Shown: positions 24,406 through 33,328, counted from the first letter of the stretch. The stretch is DNA of 64,000 nt from CALDSL01 sp039810245 (GCA_039810245.1 JBDHWQ010000008.1:62001-126000); one strand, 5' to 3'. Program-made: numbers and translations. The notes: generated by a model from the sequence alone, not told the origin.

Positions 24406-25104
24406 TCAGCTTCCCCAACTTTCTACTACGGTCACCATGCCCGGCCCATTCACCGGCAGGCTGACCAGCAGGCCCAGCTCGCCCGCGCCGGCAGCCAGTG
24501 CGCCTACCAGGTGGTTGCATAACCCTACCGCGCAGCCGGATGCGCCGCTCTCCAGCGCGCGCCAACCGGCGGGCAGCTCGGCGGGCATGCGCCCGGCTTC
24601 ATCACATGCGGCCATCAGATAGGCCATCGGCAGCCTGTTGGCGCCGGTGGGCAGCATGGCGGCCTGCAGGCCTTCGATCAGGCTGGCAGGCAGGCTTTGC
24701 GAGCCGGCGGCAGGCAGTGAAAACCGCGCCGGCAGCGCCGCGGACGGGCGCAGGCCGTGGTTGGTGGCGGTCTTTTGCGAGCACAGCACCAGCAGGTGCG
24801 CTTCGTCCTCTTCTTCTTCGCCCAGCAGCACCAGCCCGCGCTCGCCGGAATGGATGGCGAAGCTGGCGGTATGCAGCAGCGCGTGGTCGAGCAGTGGCAG
24901 GTCGGCCCAGGTGAAGGCCAGCACGCCGGAAGGCCAGCGCGGAGCCGGCCCGGAGCGGCTGCCACCAGTCAGCCAGTGGATTTCGTTAATCCAGCCCGGC
25001 TGGATGCCGTTTTCGGTAGCCCATGCCAGGCAAGCGGCCGGTGTGGCCGCCCGTTCAGCCGGCAGAGCGAACTTCCCACCTGCGCACCACAGCACCGGCT
25101 GCAT
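24406..25104 (-). CDS. Protein of unknown function next to homoserine dehydrogenase (possible thiolase-fold remnant)
   Basis: 232 residues from MQPVLWCAGG with GAGGT about 9 nt upstream; only 2 nt separate it from the homoserine dehydrogenase stop. The sequence alternates hydrophobic strands with acidic loops (ERGLVLLGEEEEDEAHLLVLCS) and ends NHLVGALAAGAGELGLLVSLPV then GPGMVTVVESW. The Gly-rich ending recalls the C-terminal half of thiolase/ketoacyl synthase folds, but no catalytic Cys-His-His set can be placed, so this is weak. It lies in an apparent operon homoserine dehydrogenase, this gene, folK-folP. Confidence 0.6.
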   Translation of the reverse strand: MQPVLWCAGGKFALPAERAATPAACLAWATENGIQPGWINEIHWLTGGSRSGPAPRWPSGVLAFTWADLPLLDHALLHTASFAIHSGERGLVLLGEEEEDEAHLLVLCSQKTATNHGLRPSAALPARFSLPAAGSQSLPASLIEGLQAAMLPTGANRLPMAYLMAACDEAGRMPAELPAGWRALESGASGCAVGLCNHLVGALAAGAGELGLLVSLPVNGPGMVTVVESWGS

Positions 25105-25106
25105 GG

Positions 25107-26138
25107 CTACATACCTCGCACCGCGTTGATCAGGTCGGCGAGCAGGCCGTAGGCGGTGGTTTCTGGGCCGGAATCGTCTTTGTAGATGCCCAGGCCGGGC
25201 TGCACATCCAGGTCGAATTCCACGCCGGAGCCGCTGCCGCGGATGCTGTACAGGTGGTCGCTGGCAGGCACGCGTTGCGGGGCAACCCAGGCACGCACGC
25301 CGCTGCCCTCGCGCTCGGCAGAGCACACCAGCTTCCAGCGCTCGCCGTTCCGGAGCGCGTCCTGCACCATCTCCTGTGTTACGGAGCGGATGCCGGTGCG
25401 GTCAACGTCCTGCGGGGTGATGCGCACGCCCATCAACACCGTGGCCAGGATCGCCACTTTGATAGATGAATCCCAGCCGTCGACGTCGGCGCTGGGGTCG
25501 GTTTCCGCCAGCCCCACCGACTGGCAGTAGCGCACGGCGTCATCAAAGCTGCGGCCGCTTTCCATCATCTCCAGGATCAGGTTGGTGGTGGAGTTGAGGA
25601 TGCCGCGCAGGCGGATGATGTTGGCGGCGGGCAGCGGGCCGCGGAAGGTCGAGAAGATGGGCGCGCCGTCCATCACCGTGGATTCATACAGGAAGCGACG
25701 GTCGTTGGTTTCGGCCAGCGCGGTCAGCTGGTGGAAGGCGTGCGCCACCGGGCCTTTGTTGGCGGTGATGGCATGCATACCGCGCTCGAGCGCCGCGCGG
25801 ATGTGGTCTACCGCAGGCTGGCCGCTGTCGCGGTTAACAGGCGAGTTCTCAAACAGCACGTCTGCCGGGACGGCGCGCACAAACGCCAGGCCATCGGCGG
25901 GGACAGGCAGGGCAGACAGCCCGTCAAGCTGCTGGCCGTCACGCACCAGTTCCAATGCGCGCGCCAGGTCCAGCCCGGCCGGGTCGATGGCGGCGCCGTG
26001 ACGGCCGGTGGCGATGCCGGTTACGCGGAACGTGATGGCGTAACGGTCTTGCAGCTCGTCGCGCTTTTGCGCCAGCAGCTCTGCCAGCGCGCGGCCGACG
26101 TTGCCAAAACCAAGCAGTGCCAGGTCAACATGGGTCAT
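25107..26138 (-). CDS. hom: Homoserine dehydrogenase
   Basis: 343 residues. The N-terminal Rossmann motif LLGFGNVGRALAELL (about residues 8-22) binds NAD(P). The catalytic domain contains GMHAITANKGPVAHAF, YESTVMDGAPIF and GILNSTTNLILEMM, and DPSADVDGWDSSIKVAILA carries the conserved acidic and lysine residues. It reduces aspartate semialdehyde to homoserine for threonine and methionine synthesis. There is no C-terminal ACT domain, so feedback control by an ACT site is not expected in this chain. The ATG follows ACGGAGAATA; a TATAAT at 26173-26178 (minus) is a plausible promoter. Confidence 0.92.
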   Translation of the reverse strand: MTHVDLALLGFGNVGRALAELLAQKRDELQDRYAITFRVTGIATGRHGAAIDPAGLDLARALELVRDGQQLDGLSALPVPADGLAFVRAVPADVLFENSPVNRDSGQPAVDHIRAALERGMHAITANKGPVAHAFHQLTALAETNDRRFLYESTVMDGAPIFSTFRGPLPAANIIRLRGILNSTTNLILEMMESGRSFDDAVRYCQSVGLAETDPSADVDGWDSSIKVAILATVLMGVRITPQDVDRTGIRSVTQEMVQDALRNGERWKLVCSAEREGSGVRAWVAPQRVPASDHLYSIRGSGSGVEFDLDVQPGLGIYKDDSGPETTAYGLLADLINAVRGM

Positions 26139-26195
26139 GCGATATTCTCCGTGGGTATGAATGCTACAGGAGATTATATGCTGAATCGGCGTGAC

Positions 26196-26927
26196 CTATA
26201 CGGGCGGCCAGGGATATGGGCGGTGCGCGCCGCCGGGGTGGGGGAAGCGGCAGGTGGCCAGCAGGCGGCGCGCGCGGGCAGTGATGGCATTCACCTCACG
26301 CGGTGCCAGCCAGTCGAGAAGCTGCTCGTACAGCCCCTCACGCGCGTCCAGATGGTCGGCCAGGACGCGCACGTCATCCAGCAGTTCGACAGGCACGTTT
26401 TCCCCGGCAAAGTCCCAGATTACGGTGCGCAACTTATCTTCCTCATGGAAGCACACACCGTGATCGATCAGCCACAGGTGGCCGCTTTCATCCTTGATGA
26501 TGTGGCTGCCCTTGCGGTCAGCGTTATTGATCAACAGGTCAAAGACCACCACCGGTTTGAGCCGCAGGCGGTCCGCTTCTTCAAAATTGAAGTAATGATA
26601 ATCGGCGTTGTGATCGACATATACCTGCAGTGACCCTGCCCCCAGCGGCAGCTTGCGCCGGAACACGGTGGGCGGCACCAGATCCCAGCCCAGGGCTTCC
26701 GAGAGCACGTAGGCGGCCACCTCGCGCTTGGAGAGCGTGCCGGATGGGAAATCCCACAGCGGCTGCTCGCCGCGCACGGGTTTATAGACCGCGGTCAGCT
26801 CGAGCTCTGCGTGTACAACCTCGGCCATAAAGGTGTAGTTGGAGCCGCTCAAAAACTGGCCCTGCACGGTGATCTCCCCTTCGCGCAGCACTGCCAGGAT
26901 AGCGTCTTTATCGGGTGTTGCGGGCAT
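26196..26927 (-). CDS. SCO1664-family protein (PI3/4-kinase-like fold)
   Basis: 243 residues. Kinase-like signatures are visible: a strand with VYKPVRGEQPLWDFP (candidate ATP-binding lysine), KREVAAYVLSEALGWDLVPPTV, VVFDLLINNADRKGSHII (catalytic-loop-like D-x-N-N-x-D) and GHLWLIDHGVCFH (metal-binding D). This matches the SCO1664 family, relatives of phosphatidylinositol 3/4-kinase-like enzymes. In actinobacteria it travels with DUF3090 and a histidine-phosphatase gene; here the DUF3090 gene lies immediately upstream with 9 nt between. The substrate is unknown. Confidence 0.85.
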   Translation of the reverse strand: MPATPDKDAILAVLREGEITVQGQFLSGSNYTFMAEVVHAELELTAVYKPVRGEQPLWDFPSGTLSKREVAAYVLSEALGWDLVPPTVFRRKLPLGAGSLQVYVDHNADYHYFNFEEADRLRLKPVVVFDLLINNADRKGSHIIKDESGHLWLIDHGVCFHEEDKLRTVIWDFAGENVPVELLDDVRVLADHLDAREGLYEQLLDWLAPREVNAITARARRLLATCRFPHPGGAHRPYPWPPV

Positions 26928-26936
26928 GGTAGTGAT

Positions 26937-27464
26937 CTAGTGCTTGTGTCCGTTTTTCTTGGGGCAGAAGTGTCCGGCCGGATCCATCGGCTCACCACAC
27001 TGTGGGCAGATGGCGCGCCCGCGTTCAGCAACCTGCAGGCCCCAGCGACACAGGGCGCGCAGCTGCGAGCGCGTGCACCAGTAGCGCACCACGCCGGCCT
27101 CTTCCGGGTCCTGTCCTTCGAGCATGATCTCTTTGACCACCAGCACCAGCAAATCGCGGTCGGCCTCGTACGCCAGCCCCATTTCGCCCGCGCGAAACAG
27201 CGGGTCTACCGGCGGCTGAATATGCATTTTGGTCTCATCGAAATTATCCGAGGACTCCTCCAGCTCCGGGTACTGCTTGCGCACTTCTTCGATAAACTGT
27301 TCCACGCCGGTGGCCAGAGATTGGATCTGGACTTTTTCGACGATGACGGTAACTACACGCTCGTACTGCCAGCCCTGGATGTAAAAGACACGCTGCCCGG
27401 GTTGGCCGATCGCATCGGTAGTGATATGTGTTACAGGGTCTAAGTCTACTTCTATGCGCGGCAT
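26937..27464 (-). CDS. DUF3090-family protein with C-terminal zinc ribbon
   Basis: 175 residues starting MPRIEVDLDP. The body matches DUF3090 (PVTHITTDAIGQPGQRVFYIQ, DPLFRAGEMGLAYEADRDL, YWCTRSQLRALCRWG). The C-terminus has a short zinc-ribbon pattern, CPQCGEPMDPAGHFCPKKNGH, as expected for family members that carry four ligands. A TATACT (27491-27496, minus) and a weak AGGAGA are upstream. The pair DUF3090 then SCO1664 is conserved elsewhere, so both probably act in one pathway; a chemical role is not established. Confidence 0.86.
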   Translation of the reverse strand: MPRIEVDLDPVTHITTDAIGQPGQRVFYIQGWQYERVVTVIVEKVQIQSLATGVEQFIEEVRKQYPELEESSDNFDETKMHIQPPVDPLFRAGEMGLAYEADRDLLVLVVKEIMLEGQDPEEAGVVRYWCTRSQLRALCRWGLQVAERGRAICPQCGEPMDPAGHFCPKKNGHKH

Positions 27465-27537
27465 AGGTTTTTTCTTGGTCTCCTGAGTTGAGTATAGCAG
27501 AAGAGATTTTGTTTGTCTGTGAATTTCGGGGAAGATT

Positions 27538-27589
27538 CTACAGGGATGATTGGGCGGGTGACATGCCACCCGTCCAATCATCCCTGTAG
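27538..27589 (-). terminator. Long inverted repeat after murI
   Basis: Two 23-nt arms (27538-27560 and 27567-27589) with one mismatch and a 6-nt loop start 5 nt after the murI stop on the minus strand. Only a weak T-run follows, so the function could be termination, transcript protection or a palindromic repeat unit. Confidence 0.6.
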
Positions 27590-27593
27590 AGTT

Positions 27594-28415
27594 TCACGCC
27601 AACGTTCCGTCCGCCTGCCACGCTGCGGCTTCCACCGGGGCGGTTGCGCCGAGCAGTGCCTGCAGCGGATGGGCCAGAGCGGCAGGGTCGGCGGTGGTGA
27701 TATAGCGCACTGGCGCGGGGCCGCCGCCTTCGGCCAGCCAGCCACGCGCGGTAAGCACGCGCGCCACCTGGCGCGCTACGGCCGGGGCCGGGTCGATCAC
27801 GCGCACCGCGGGGCCCACGAGCTGCTGGATGATGGGGATGGCAAACGGGTAATGCGTGCAGCCCAGCACGACGGTATCAATACCCGAAGCGAGCATCGGT
27901 TCCAGCCCGTCGCGCAAGATCTGGCGCGCGCGCTCGCCATCCAGCCGCCCGGACTCAATCTCTTCCACCAGGCCGGGGCAGGTGTATTCCAGCACGCGCG
28001 TGTGCTGCGCGAAGCGCTCGATAACCGAGGCGTACAGCGCGCCCTGGAAGGTGGCCGGGGTCGCCAGCACGCCCACCACGCCGCTGCGCGTGGTCTCGCT
28101 GGCCGGTTTGACCGCCGGTTCCATGCCCACAAAGGGCGTCTCGGGGAAGGCAGCGCGCAGGCTTTGCAGCGCCGCCGCCGAGGCGGTGTTGCAGGCCACC
28201 ACAATCAGCCGCGCGCCCTGCGCCAGCAGGAAGCGCGTGATGGCGTGCGAGAAGGCGCGCACCTGTTCCAGCCCGCGCGGCCCGTAAGGCACGTTCGCCT
28301 GGTCAGCCAGGTAGATCAGCGGTTGGGCCGGGATGTGCTCGCGCAGTTCGCGCAGTACTGACAGGCCGCCCACGCCGGAGTCAAAAATGCCAACGGAAAC
28401 GGGGGAGGTATCCAT
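27594..28415 (-). CDS. murI: Glutamate racemase
   Basis: 273 residues. VGIFDSGVGGLSVLREL at residues 8-24 carries the first catalytic Asp/Ser region, VVACNTASAAAL (about 73-84) the first catalytic cysteine and VLGCTHYPF (about 180-188) the second. The cofactor-independent enzyme interconverts L- and D-glutamate to supply peptidoglycan. Length is the usual 260-275. This indicates that the organism makes a D-Glu-containing peptidoglycan. It is followed by the 28431 amidotransferase-like gene upstream on the same strand, 15 nt away. Confidence 0.94.
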   Translation of the reverse strand: MDTSPVSVGIFDSGVGGLSVLRELREHIPAQPLIYLADQANVPYGPRGLEQVRAFSHAITRFLLAQGARLIVVACNTASAAALQSLRAAFPETPFVGMEPAVKPASETTRSGVVGVLATPATFQGALYASVIERFAQHTRVLEYTCPGLVEEIESGRLDGERARQILRDGLEPMLASGIDTVVLGCTHYPFAIPIIQQLVGPAVRVIDPAPAVARQVARVLTARGWLAEGGGPAPVRYITTADPAALAHPLQALLGATAPVEAAAWQADGTLA

Positions 28416-28430
28416 GCGGGCGCGGTGGGA

Positions 28431-29150
28431 TTATTTGCCGGCGGCGCGCACCAGGGCGCGGAAGATGGCCTGCATCTGCGGCTCATCCGGCAGCCATTCG
28501 GGGTGCCACTGAACGCCCAGGGCAAATGGATGGCCGGGCAGCTCCACGGCTTCCACCAGCTTATCGTGCGAATAGCCGATGGGGAGCAGCCGCGGGGACA
28601 CGTCTTTGATGGCCTGGTGGTGCAGACTGTTGACCCGCACCGCCCCGGCATTGACGATCTCGTGCAGCAGGCTGTTTTCGGTCACGGTCACCGGGTGGGC
28701 TTTGTAATTATAGGGGTGGCCGGGGTGATAATCGTGCTTCTGGCCGCCGGGAGCAAAGGCTTCGATATCGGTATACAGCGTGCCGCCCAGGGCCACATTG
28801 ATCACCTGGATGCCGCGGCATATGCCCAGGAAGGGCTTCTGCGCATCGACCGCCATACGCACCAGCTCCAGCTCCAGCGTGTCGCGCCGCGCGTCGATGC
28901 CATATACGCGCGGGTGCTGCTCACCGCCGAACAGCACCGGGTCAATATCCGGGCCGCCGGTGAACAGCAGTGCGTCAACGCGCTCCATCAGCTCGGGGAA
29001 CAGGGCGGGGGGCAGGTTCGCCGGCACCATCACCGGGATGCCGCCGGCGCGGATGATCGAGTCAACATAGGTATGGCCGAGCACCAGGCGCTCGAAACCG
29101 TCTTCATCTGCGCGGATGCCGGTGGTGATGCCGATCAGAGGGGCTGCCAT
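28431..29150 (-). CDS. Class I glutamine-amidotransferase-like gamma-glutamyl hydrolase (peptidase C26)
   Basis: 239 residues. The family's triad is visible: GICRGIQVINVALGG (nucleophile Cys), and GVQWHPEWLPD with the His and Glu. LLFTGGPDIDPVLFGGE forms the oxyanion region. Members include PuuD, which hydrolyses gamma-glutamyl-GABA, and related cyanophycin- or polyglutamate-processing enzymes; no polyamine genes lie nearby, so the substrate is open. The ATG has a GGAG-containing site (CAGGAGTAAAT) upstream. It may be co-transcribed with murI. Confidence 0.88.
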   Translation of the reverse strand: MAAPLIGITTGIRADEDGFERLVLGHTYVDSIIRAGGIPVMVPANLPPALFPELMERVDALLFTGGPDIDPVLFGGEQHPRVYGIDARRDTLELELVRMAVDAQKPFLGICRGIQVINVALGGTLYTDIEAFAPGGQKHDYHPGHPYNYKAHPVTVTENSLLHEIVNAGAVRVNSLHHQAIKDVSPRLLPIGYSHDKLVEAVELPGHPFALGVQWHPEWLPDEPQMQAIFRALVRAAGK

Positions 29151-29186
29151 ATTTACTCCTGGGTGGAAGGGTGGGGTATTTTAGCC

Positions 29187-29215
29187 AAAAAGGGCGCAGC
29201 CAAAAGGCTGCACCC
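29187..29215 (-). terminator. Intrinsic terminator of rplS
   Basis: On the minus strand GGGTGCAGCC, loop TTTT, GGCTGCGCCC (one G-U type mismatch) is followed by TTTTT, 24 nt after the rplS stop. Confidence 0.88.
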
Positions 29216-29239
29216 TGGCGATTTCATCGATGCGCGAAA

Positions 29240-29587
29240 CTACGAGAACTTCTGCTTGAGCCGGGCGCTCTTGCCGGTGCGTCCGCGCAGGAAATACAGG
29301 CGGCCGCGGCGAATGACGGTGTGGCGGTCAATCACCACGCGGTCAATGCGCGGGGAGCGGGTGAGGAATACGCGCTCAACGCCGATGCCATTGCTGGCGA
29401 TGCGGCGAACGGTGAAGGTGGAGCTGGCGCCATTATCGTGGGTGTACAGCACCGTGCCCTTGAATTCCTGGATGCGCTCGCGATTGCCTTCTTTAATCTT
29501 TACGTGCACGCTTACAGCATCGCCGGGGGTGAGGGGGGGAATATTGGGGTTGGCGGCGGGTTCGATCTCTTTCAGGATGTCACTCAT
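29240..29587 (-). CDS. rplS: Ribosomal protein L19
   Basis: 115 residues when started at MSDILKEIEP (ATG 29585-29587, GAAGGA upstream), which is the normal bL19 length; in-frame ATG codons further upstream would add a non-conserved tail. Conserved features: PGDAVSVHVKIKEGNRERIQ, FKGTVLYTHDNGASSTFTVRR, GIGVERVFLTRSPRID and the basic C-terminus RRGRLYFLRGRTGKSARLK. The protein sits at the 30S-50S interface. It is monocistronic here, followed by its own terminator, rather than in the common trmD-rplS arrangement. Confidence 0.95.
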   Translation of the reverse strand: MSDILKEIEPAANPNIPPLTPGDAVSVHVKIKEGNRERIQEFKGTVLYTHDNGASSTFTVRRIASNGIGVERVFLTRSPRIDRVVIDRHTVIRRGRLYFLRGRTGKSARLKQKFS

Positions 29588-29740
29588 CTTAAACCGGTCC
29601 TTCATTTGCGGTAATGATTGCGCTTTCAAAAAAACATCCGCGGTATCTCTGCGGCGAGCGGAGATTATAGCACAGAGTCACAGGGTCGTAAAGGCTGAAT
29701 TTTTCCGCCTAGCAGCGGCGCAACGTTCAATCTTTGCCCT

Positions 29741-31600
29741 TTAGTCCAGTTGCGTCTTTAGCGCCTGCGCCAGCTCTTCGGTGATGCCGGGGACGGTGGT
29801 CAGATCCGCGATGCTAGCATCGCGGATGCGCTCCACCGTGCCGAACTTGAGCAGTAAGGCTTTGCGCTTCACCGGGCCGATGCCGGCCACCTGCTCCAGC
29901 CGCGAGGCCAGGCCGATCTTACCGCGGCGCTTGCGGTGCGCGGTGATGGCAAAACGGTGGGCCTCATCGCGGATGCGCTGGATCAGATATAAGCCCTGGG
30001 AATGGCGTGGCAGCAGCAGCGACTGGCTGTGGCCGGGGCGGAACAGCTCTTCGTTCTGCTTGGCCAGCCCCACCACCGGCACGCGGCCCATCAGGTTGAA
30101 GCGCTCCAGCACCGCCACCGCGCGGCCGAGCTGGCCCTTGCCGCCATCCACCATCAACAGGTCGGGCAGGATGGCGAAGGATTCGTCCACCTTCTGGCCC
30201 ACGGCCTTGTTCTCCTGCGCCGACTGCCAGCGGCTGAAGCGCCGGGTGAGCACTTCTTCCATGCTGTCGAAGTCGTTGGGGCCTTCGACGGTCTTGATAT
30301 TGAAATGGCGGTACAGGCGCTTGGCGGGCACGCCCTGCTCAAAAACCACCATGCTGCCCACCGAGGCCACGCCCTGGGTGTTGGAAATGTCGTAGCACTC
30401 GATGCGGTTGGGCGGCTCGGGCAGGTCCAGCGCGGATTGCAGCTCGCCCAGCGCCTCGGACTGGCGGTTGGTGTCGGCCTGCCACTGGGTGCGCAGCGCC
30501 GTGAGGGTTTCCACCGCGTTCTCGGTGGCCATCTGCACCAGCTCCTGCGGCGTGCCCGAGCGCGGCACCACCAGCTCCACCTTTTTGCCGCCGCGCTTGT
30601 CGTGCAGCCACTGCTGGATGATGCGCGCTTCTTCGATCTCCTGCGGCAGCAGCACCTGGGGCGGCACGTTGGCCGCCTCGGAGTAGAACTGCTTGAGGAA
30701 TTCTTCCACGATCTCGGCATCCGGCTCGTCTTCCGTGCCTTCGAGGATGAAGTATTCGCGCCCGATCAGCTTGCCGCCGCGCACAAAGAAAATCTGCACG
30801 CAGGCTTCGCCGTCGGCGCGGGCAAACGCCACCACGTCCGAGTCGAAGGTGTCGGCCGAGACCACCTTCTGCTTTTCCACCACGCGCTCAATGGCCTGCA
30901 ACTGGTCGCGGATATCGCGCGCGCGCTCAAAGCGCAGCTCTTCGGCGGCTTTTTCCATCTCACCGCGCAGCCGGCCGACCACGGCGGTGGTGTCGCCATC
31001 CAGAAAGCTGCACAGGTCATCGATCATCTGGCGGTAACCGGGCTGCAAAATCTTGCCGATGCAGGGCGCGGTGCACAGCTTGATGTCGTAATACAGGCAG
31101 GCGCGCTCGTCCTGGCCGGTGATCTCGCGGTCGCAGGTGAGGTAGGGGAAGATGCGGCGGATCACGTCCAGCGTCTGGTGCACGGCCCACGCGCTGGTGT
31201 AGGGGCCAAAGTAGCGCGAGCCGTCGCTGACCATCTGGCGCGTGATCGTCACCTTGGGGAAGGGATCAGCCCAGTGGACTTTGATGTAGGGGTAGCGCTT
31301 GTCATCCTTGAGGCGGATGTTGTAATGCGGGCGGTGCTTCTTGATCAGGTTCATTTCCAGGATCAAGGCTTCCAGCTCCGACCCGACCACGATCCACTCG
31401 ATATTCGCGATATGCTTGACCAACTGGCGCGTTTTGAAATCCAGCCCGCGGCTGTCCTGGAAATAGGAGCGCACGCGGTTGCGCAGGTTGATCGCCTTGC
31501 CGACGTAAATAATCTGGCCGTTGGCGTTACGGTAAATGTAACAGCCCGGCTTGTTCGGCAGGGTATCGAGAATGCCTTGCAGGTGGTCGTTGGCTACCAT
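29741..31600 (-). CDS. uvrC: UvrABC system protein C
   Basis: 619 residues. The N-terminal GIY-YIG nuclease (KPGCYIYRNANGQIIYVGKA, 3' incision) is followed by the UVR helical motif around residue 205 (ERARDIRDQLQAIE), which binds UvrB. The RNase H-like domain for the 5' incision begins near ECYDISNTQGVASVGSMV, and MVDGGKGQLGRA is characteristic. A tandem helix-hairpin-helix end (AGIGPVKRKALLLKFG) binds DNA. The protein makes both cuts in nucleotide excision repair. A TAAAAT box 9 nt before the ATG and the lack of a ribosome site suggest a very short leader. Confidence 0.96.
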   Translation of the reverse strand: MVANDHLQGILDTLPNKPGCYIYRNANGQIIYVGKAINLRNRVRSYFQDSRGLDFKTRQLVKHIANIEWIVVGSELEALILEMNLIKKHRPHYNIRLKDDKRYPYIKVHWADPFPKVTITRQMVSDGSRYFGPYTSAWAVHQTLDVIRRIFPYLTCDREITGQDERACLYYDIKLCTAPCIGKILQPGYRQMIDDLCSFLDGDTTAVVGRLRGEMEKAAEELRFERARDIRDQLQAIERVVEKQKVVSADTFDSDVVAFARADGEACVQIFFVRGGKLIGREYFILEGTEDEPDAEIVEEFLKQFYSEAANVPPQVLLPQEIEEARIIQQWLHDKRGGKKVELVVPRSGTPQELVQMATENAVETLTALRTQWQADTNRQSEALGELQSALDLPEPPNRIECYDISNTQGVASVGSMVVFEQGVPAKRLYRHFNIKTVEGPNDFDSMEEVLTRRFSRWQSAQENKAVGQKVDESFAILPDLLMVDGGKGQLGRAVAVLERFNLMGRVPVVGLAKQNEELFRPGHSQSLLLPRHSQGLYLIQRIRDEAHRFAITAHRKRRGKIGLASRLEQVAGIGPVKRKALLLKFGTVERIRDASIADLTTVPGITEELAQALKTQLD

Positions 31601-31654
31601 ATATGCCGGATTTTACCACGACTAGAACATTTATACCGCAGGGAAAACGCAATT

Positions 31655-31696
31655 ATTGCAGCAGAGGGGCAGCCACGGCTGCCCCTCTGCTGCAAT
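31655..31696 (-). terminator. Long-stem terminator after the gamma-glutamyltransferase gene
   Basis: Two complementary 20-nt arms almost abut (31655-31674 with 31677-31696), starting 3 nt after the stop codon. A moderately T-rich tract (GCGTTTTCCC) follows on the minus strand. Confidence 0.75.
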
Positions 31697-31699
31697 TCT

Positions 31700-33328
31700 T
31701 TATCCCAACGTGCCCGCATATCCATCCGCGCGGGGGTCGCTGCCGGCGCACAGCACGCCGCTGGACGGGTCACGGCGGATGATCTGGCCGCGGCCGAACA
31801 GGGCGCGGCTCATGCCGCTGACCACTTCTGCCTTGTGGCCCATGGCTTGCAGCGCGCGCACTGCCACGCGCGGGATGCCCACTTCCAGCGAGACTTCCGG
31901 CCCGGTGAGCTTGCCTTCCAGGCAGAAGCGCGGCCGGTCGAGCGCTCCCTGCGGGTCTTCGCCATCGGTCACCATCGCCACGGTCACCTGCATGTGGCCC
32001 TGGGGCTGCATAAAACCGCCCATCACGCCATAGCAGGCGTACAGGTCGCCGTTCGCGTCGGTGGCCATGGCGGGGATGATGGTATGGTAGGGGCGCTTGC
32101 CAGGCTCCAGCCGGTTGGGGTGCTGGGGGTCGAGCGAGAAGTTATGCCCGCGGTTTTGCAGCGAGAAGCCAAAGCCGCGCGGCACGATGCCGGTGCCAAA
32201 ACCCATGTAGTTGCTGTTGATGAACGAGCAGGCGTTGCCTTCGCCATCCACCACGCTGAAATACACCGTGTCGCTGGAATACTCCGGGCAGCCGTGGGTG
32301 ATGTCCGTGTTGAGCCGGTCAGCCAGGATCAGCTCCGCGCGCCGCCGGGCGTAGTCTTTGCTGAGCAGCGCGTCCAGCGGGGCGGGGTGGAAGGCCGGGT
32401 CGGCTACCCAGCGCCGCGCGTCGGCGAAGGCCAGGCGCATGGCCTCGATCATCAGGTGCAGGCGCTGCGGCGAAAGCGGCGGCAGCGCGGCCAGGTCGAA
32501 GCCTTCCAGCAGGTTGAGCGCCAGCAGCGCGGCCAGCCCCTGGCCGTTGGGCGGGCATTCCCACACGCGCACGCCGTGGTAGGTGGTGGAGATGGGCTCT
32601 TCCCAGGTGCTAACATGCGTGGCCAGGTCATTCAGGCTCAGGCAACCGCCGGCCTCGCCCACGATGGCACAGATCGCCTCGGCGATGGGGCCTTGATAGT
32701 AAGCTGCCTTGCCGCCTTCGGCGATCAACCGCAGGGTGCGCGCCAGCCCGGGATTGCGGAAGATCTCACCCGGGTTGGGGCCGCGACCGTCAATCGTCAA
32801 CTCGCGGCCGTTGGCGGCGCGGCGCAGCTGCCCGCGCGCGGCGGCGTTCTGCCAGAAGTAGGATGCCACCGGGGCCACCGGGAAACCCTCTTCGGCCAGG
32901 CGGATGGCGGGGGCCAGCGTGGTGCTGAGCGGCATGCGGCCAAAGCGCTCGATCAGGTCGCACCAGCCGGCGCACGCCCCGGGCACGGTGATGGTGTAGG
33001 GGTGGTACGGGGGAATCTGGCGCATGCCCTCTTTTTCCAGCCGCGCCAGCGAGAGCGCGGCCGGGGCGCGCCCCGAGCCGTTGAGCGCGCTGACCGTTTT
33101 GGTCTTGGCGTCGAAGAATAGCGCAAAGCAGTCGCCGCCTAGGCCGGTAGAGGTAGGTTCGGTGACGTTGAGCGCGGCGGCGGTTGCTACCGCGGCGTCG
33201 GCGGCGTTGCCGCCGGCTTCCAGGGCGCGCAGGCCGGCGGCCACCGCCAGCGGTTGCGAGGCGGCGACGATGCCGCCGCGGCTGTACACCGGCGAGCGGC
33301 GCGAGTCAAAGGTCATGGATACGCTCAT
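31700..33328 (-). CDS. Gamma-glutamyltransferase family protein
   Basis: 542 residues from the ATG that follows AAGGAGCACCCT. The proenzyme cleavage/nucleophile region is SSDTVYFSVVDGEGNACS with Thr354 as the expected catalytic residue exposed by self-cleavage. Other conserved parts are NAADAAVATAAALNVTEP, GLGGDCFALFFD and the C-terminal GVMGGFMQPQGHMQVT. The enzymes transfer or hydrolyse gamma-glutamyl groups of glutathione-like compounds. Unlike typical periplasmic Ggt there is no signal peptide at this start, so it is probably cytoplasmic (YwrD-like). Confidence 0.9.
   Translation of the reverse strand: MSVSMTFDSRRSPVYSRGGIVAASQPLAVAAGLRALEAGGNAADAAVATAAALNVTEPTSTGLGGDCFALFFDAKTKTVSALNGSGRAPAALSLARLEKEGMRQIPPYHPYTITVPGACAGWCDLIERFGRMPLSTTLAPAIRLAEEGFPVAPVASYFWQNAAARGQLRRAANGRELTIDGRGPNPGEIFRNPGLARTLRLIAEGGKAAYYQGPIAEAICAIVGEAGGCLSLNDLATHVSTWEEPISTTYHGVRVWECPPNGQGLAALLALNLLEGFDLAALPPLSPQRLHLMIEAMRLAFADARRWVADPAFHPAPLDALLSKDYARRRAELILADRLNTDITHGCPEYSSDTVYFSVVDGEGNACSFINSNYMGFGTGIVPRGFGFSLQNRGHNFSLDPQHPNRLEPGKRPYHTIIPAMATDANGDLYACYGVMGGFMQPQGHMQVTVAMVTDGEDPQGALDRPRFCLEGKLTGPEVSLEVGIPRVAVRALQAMGHKAEVVSGMSRALFGRGQIIRRDPSSGVLCAGSDPRADGYAGTLG

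Noticed and set aside
30002..33121. A 1039-codon open frame on the plus strand
   Set aside because: It is antisense to uvrC and the gamma-glutamyltransferase gene, has a His/Gln/Arg-rich composition with no domain, and arises from high GC in the third codon position of the real genes.
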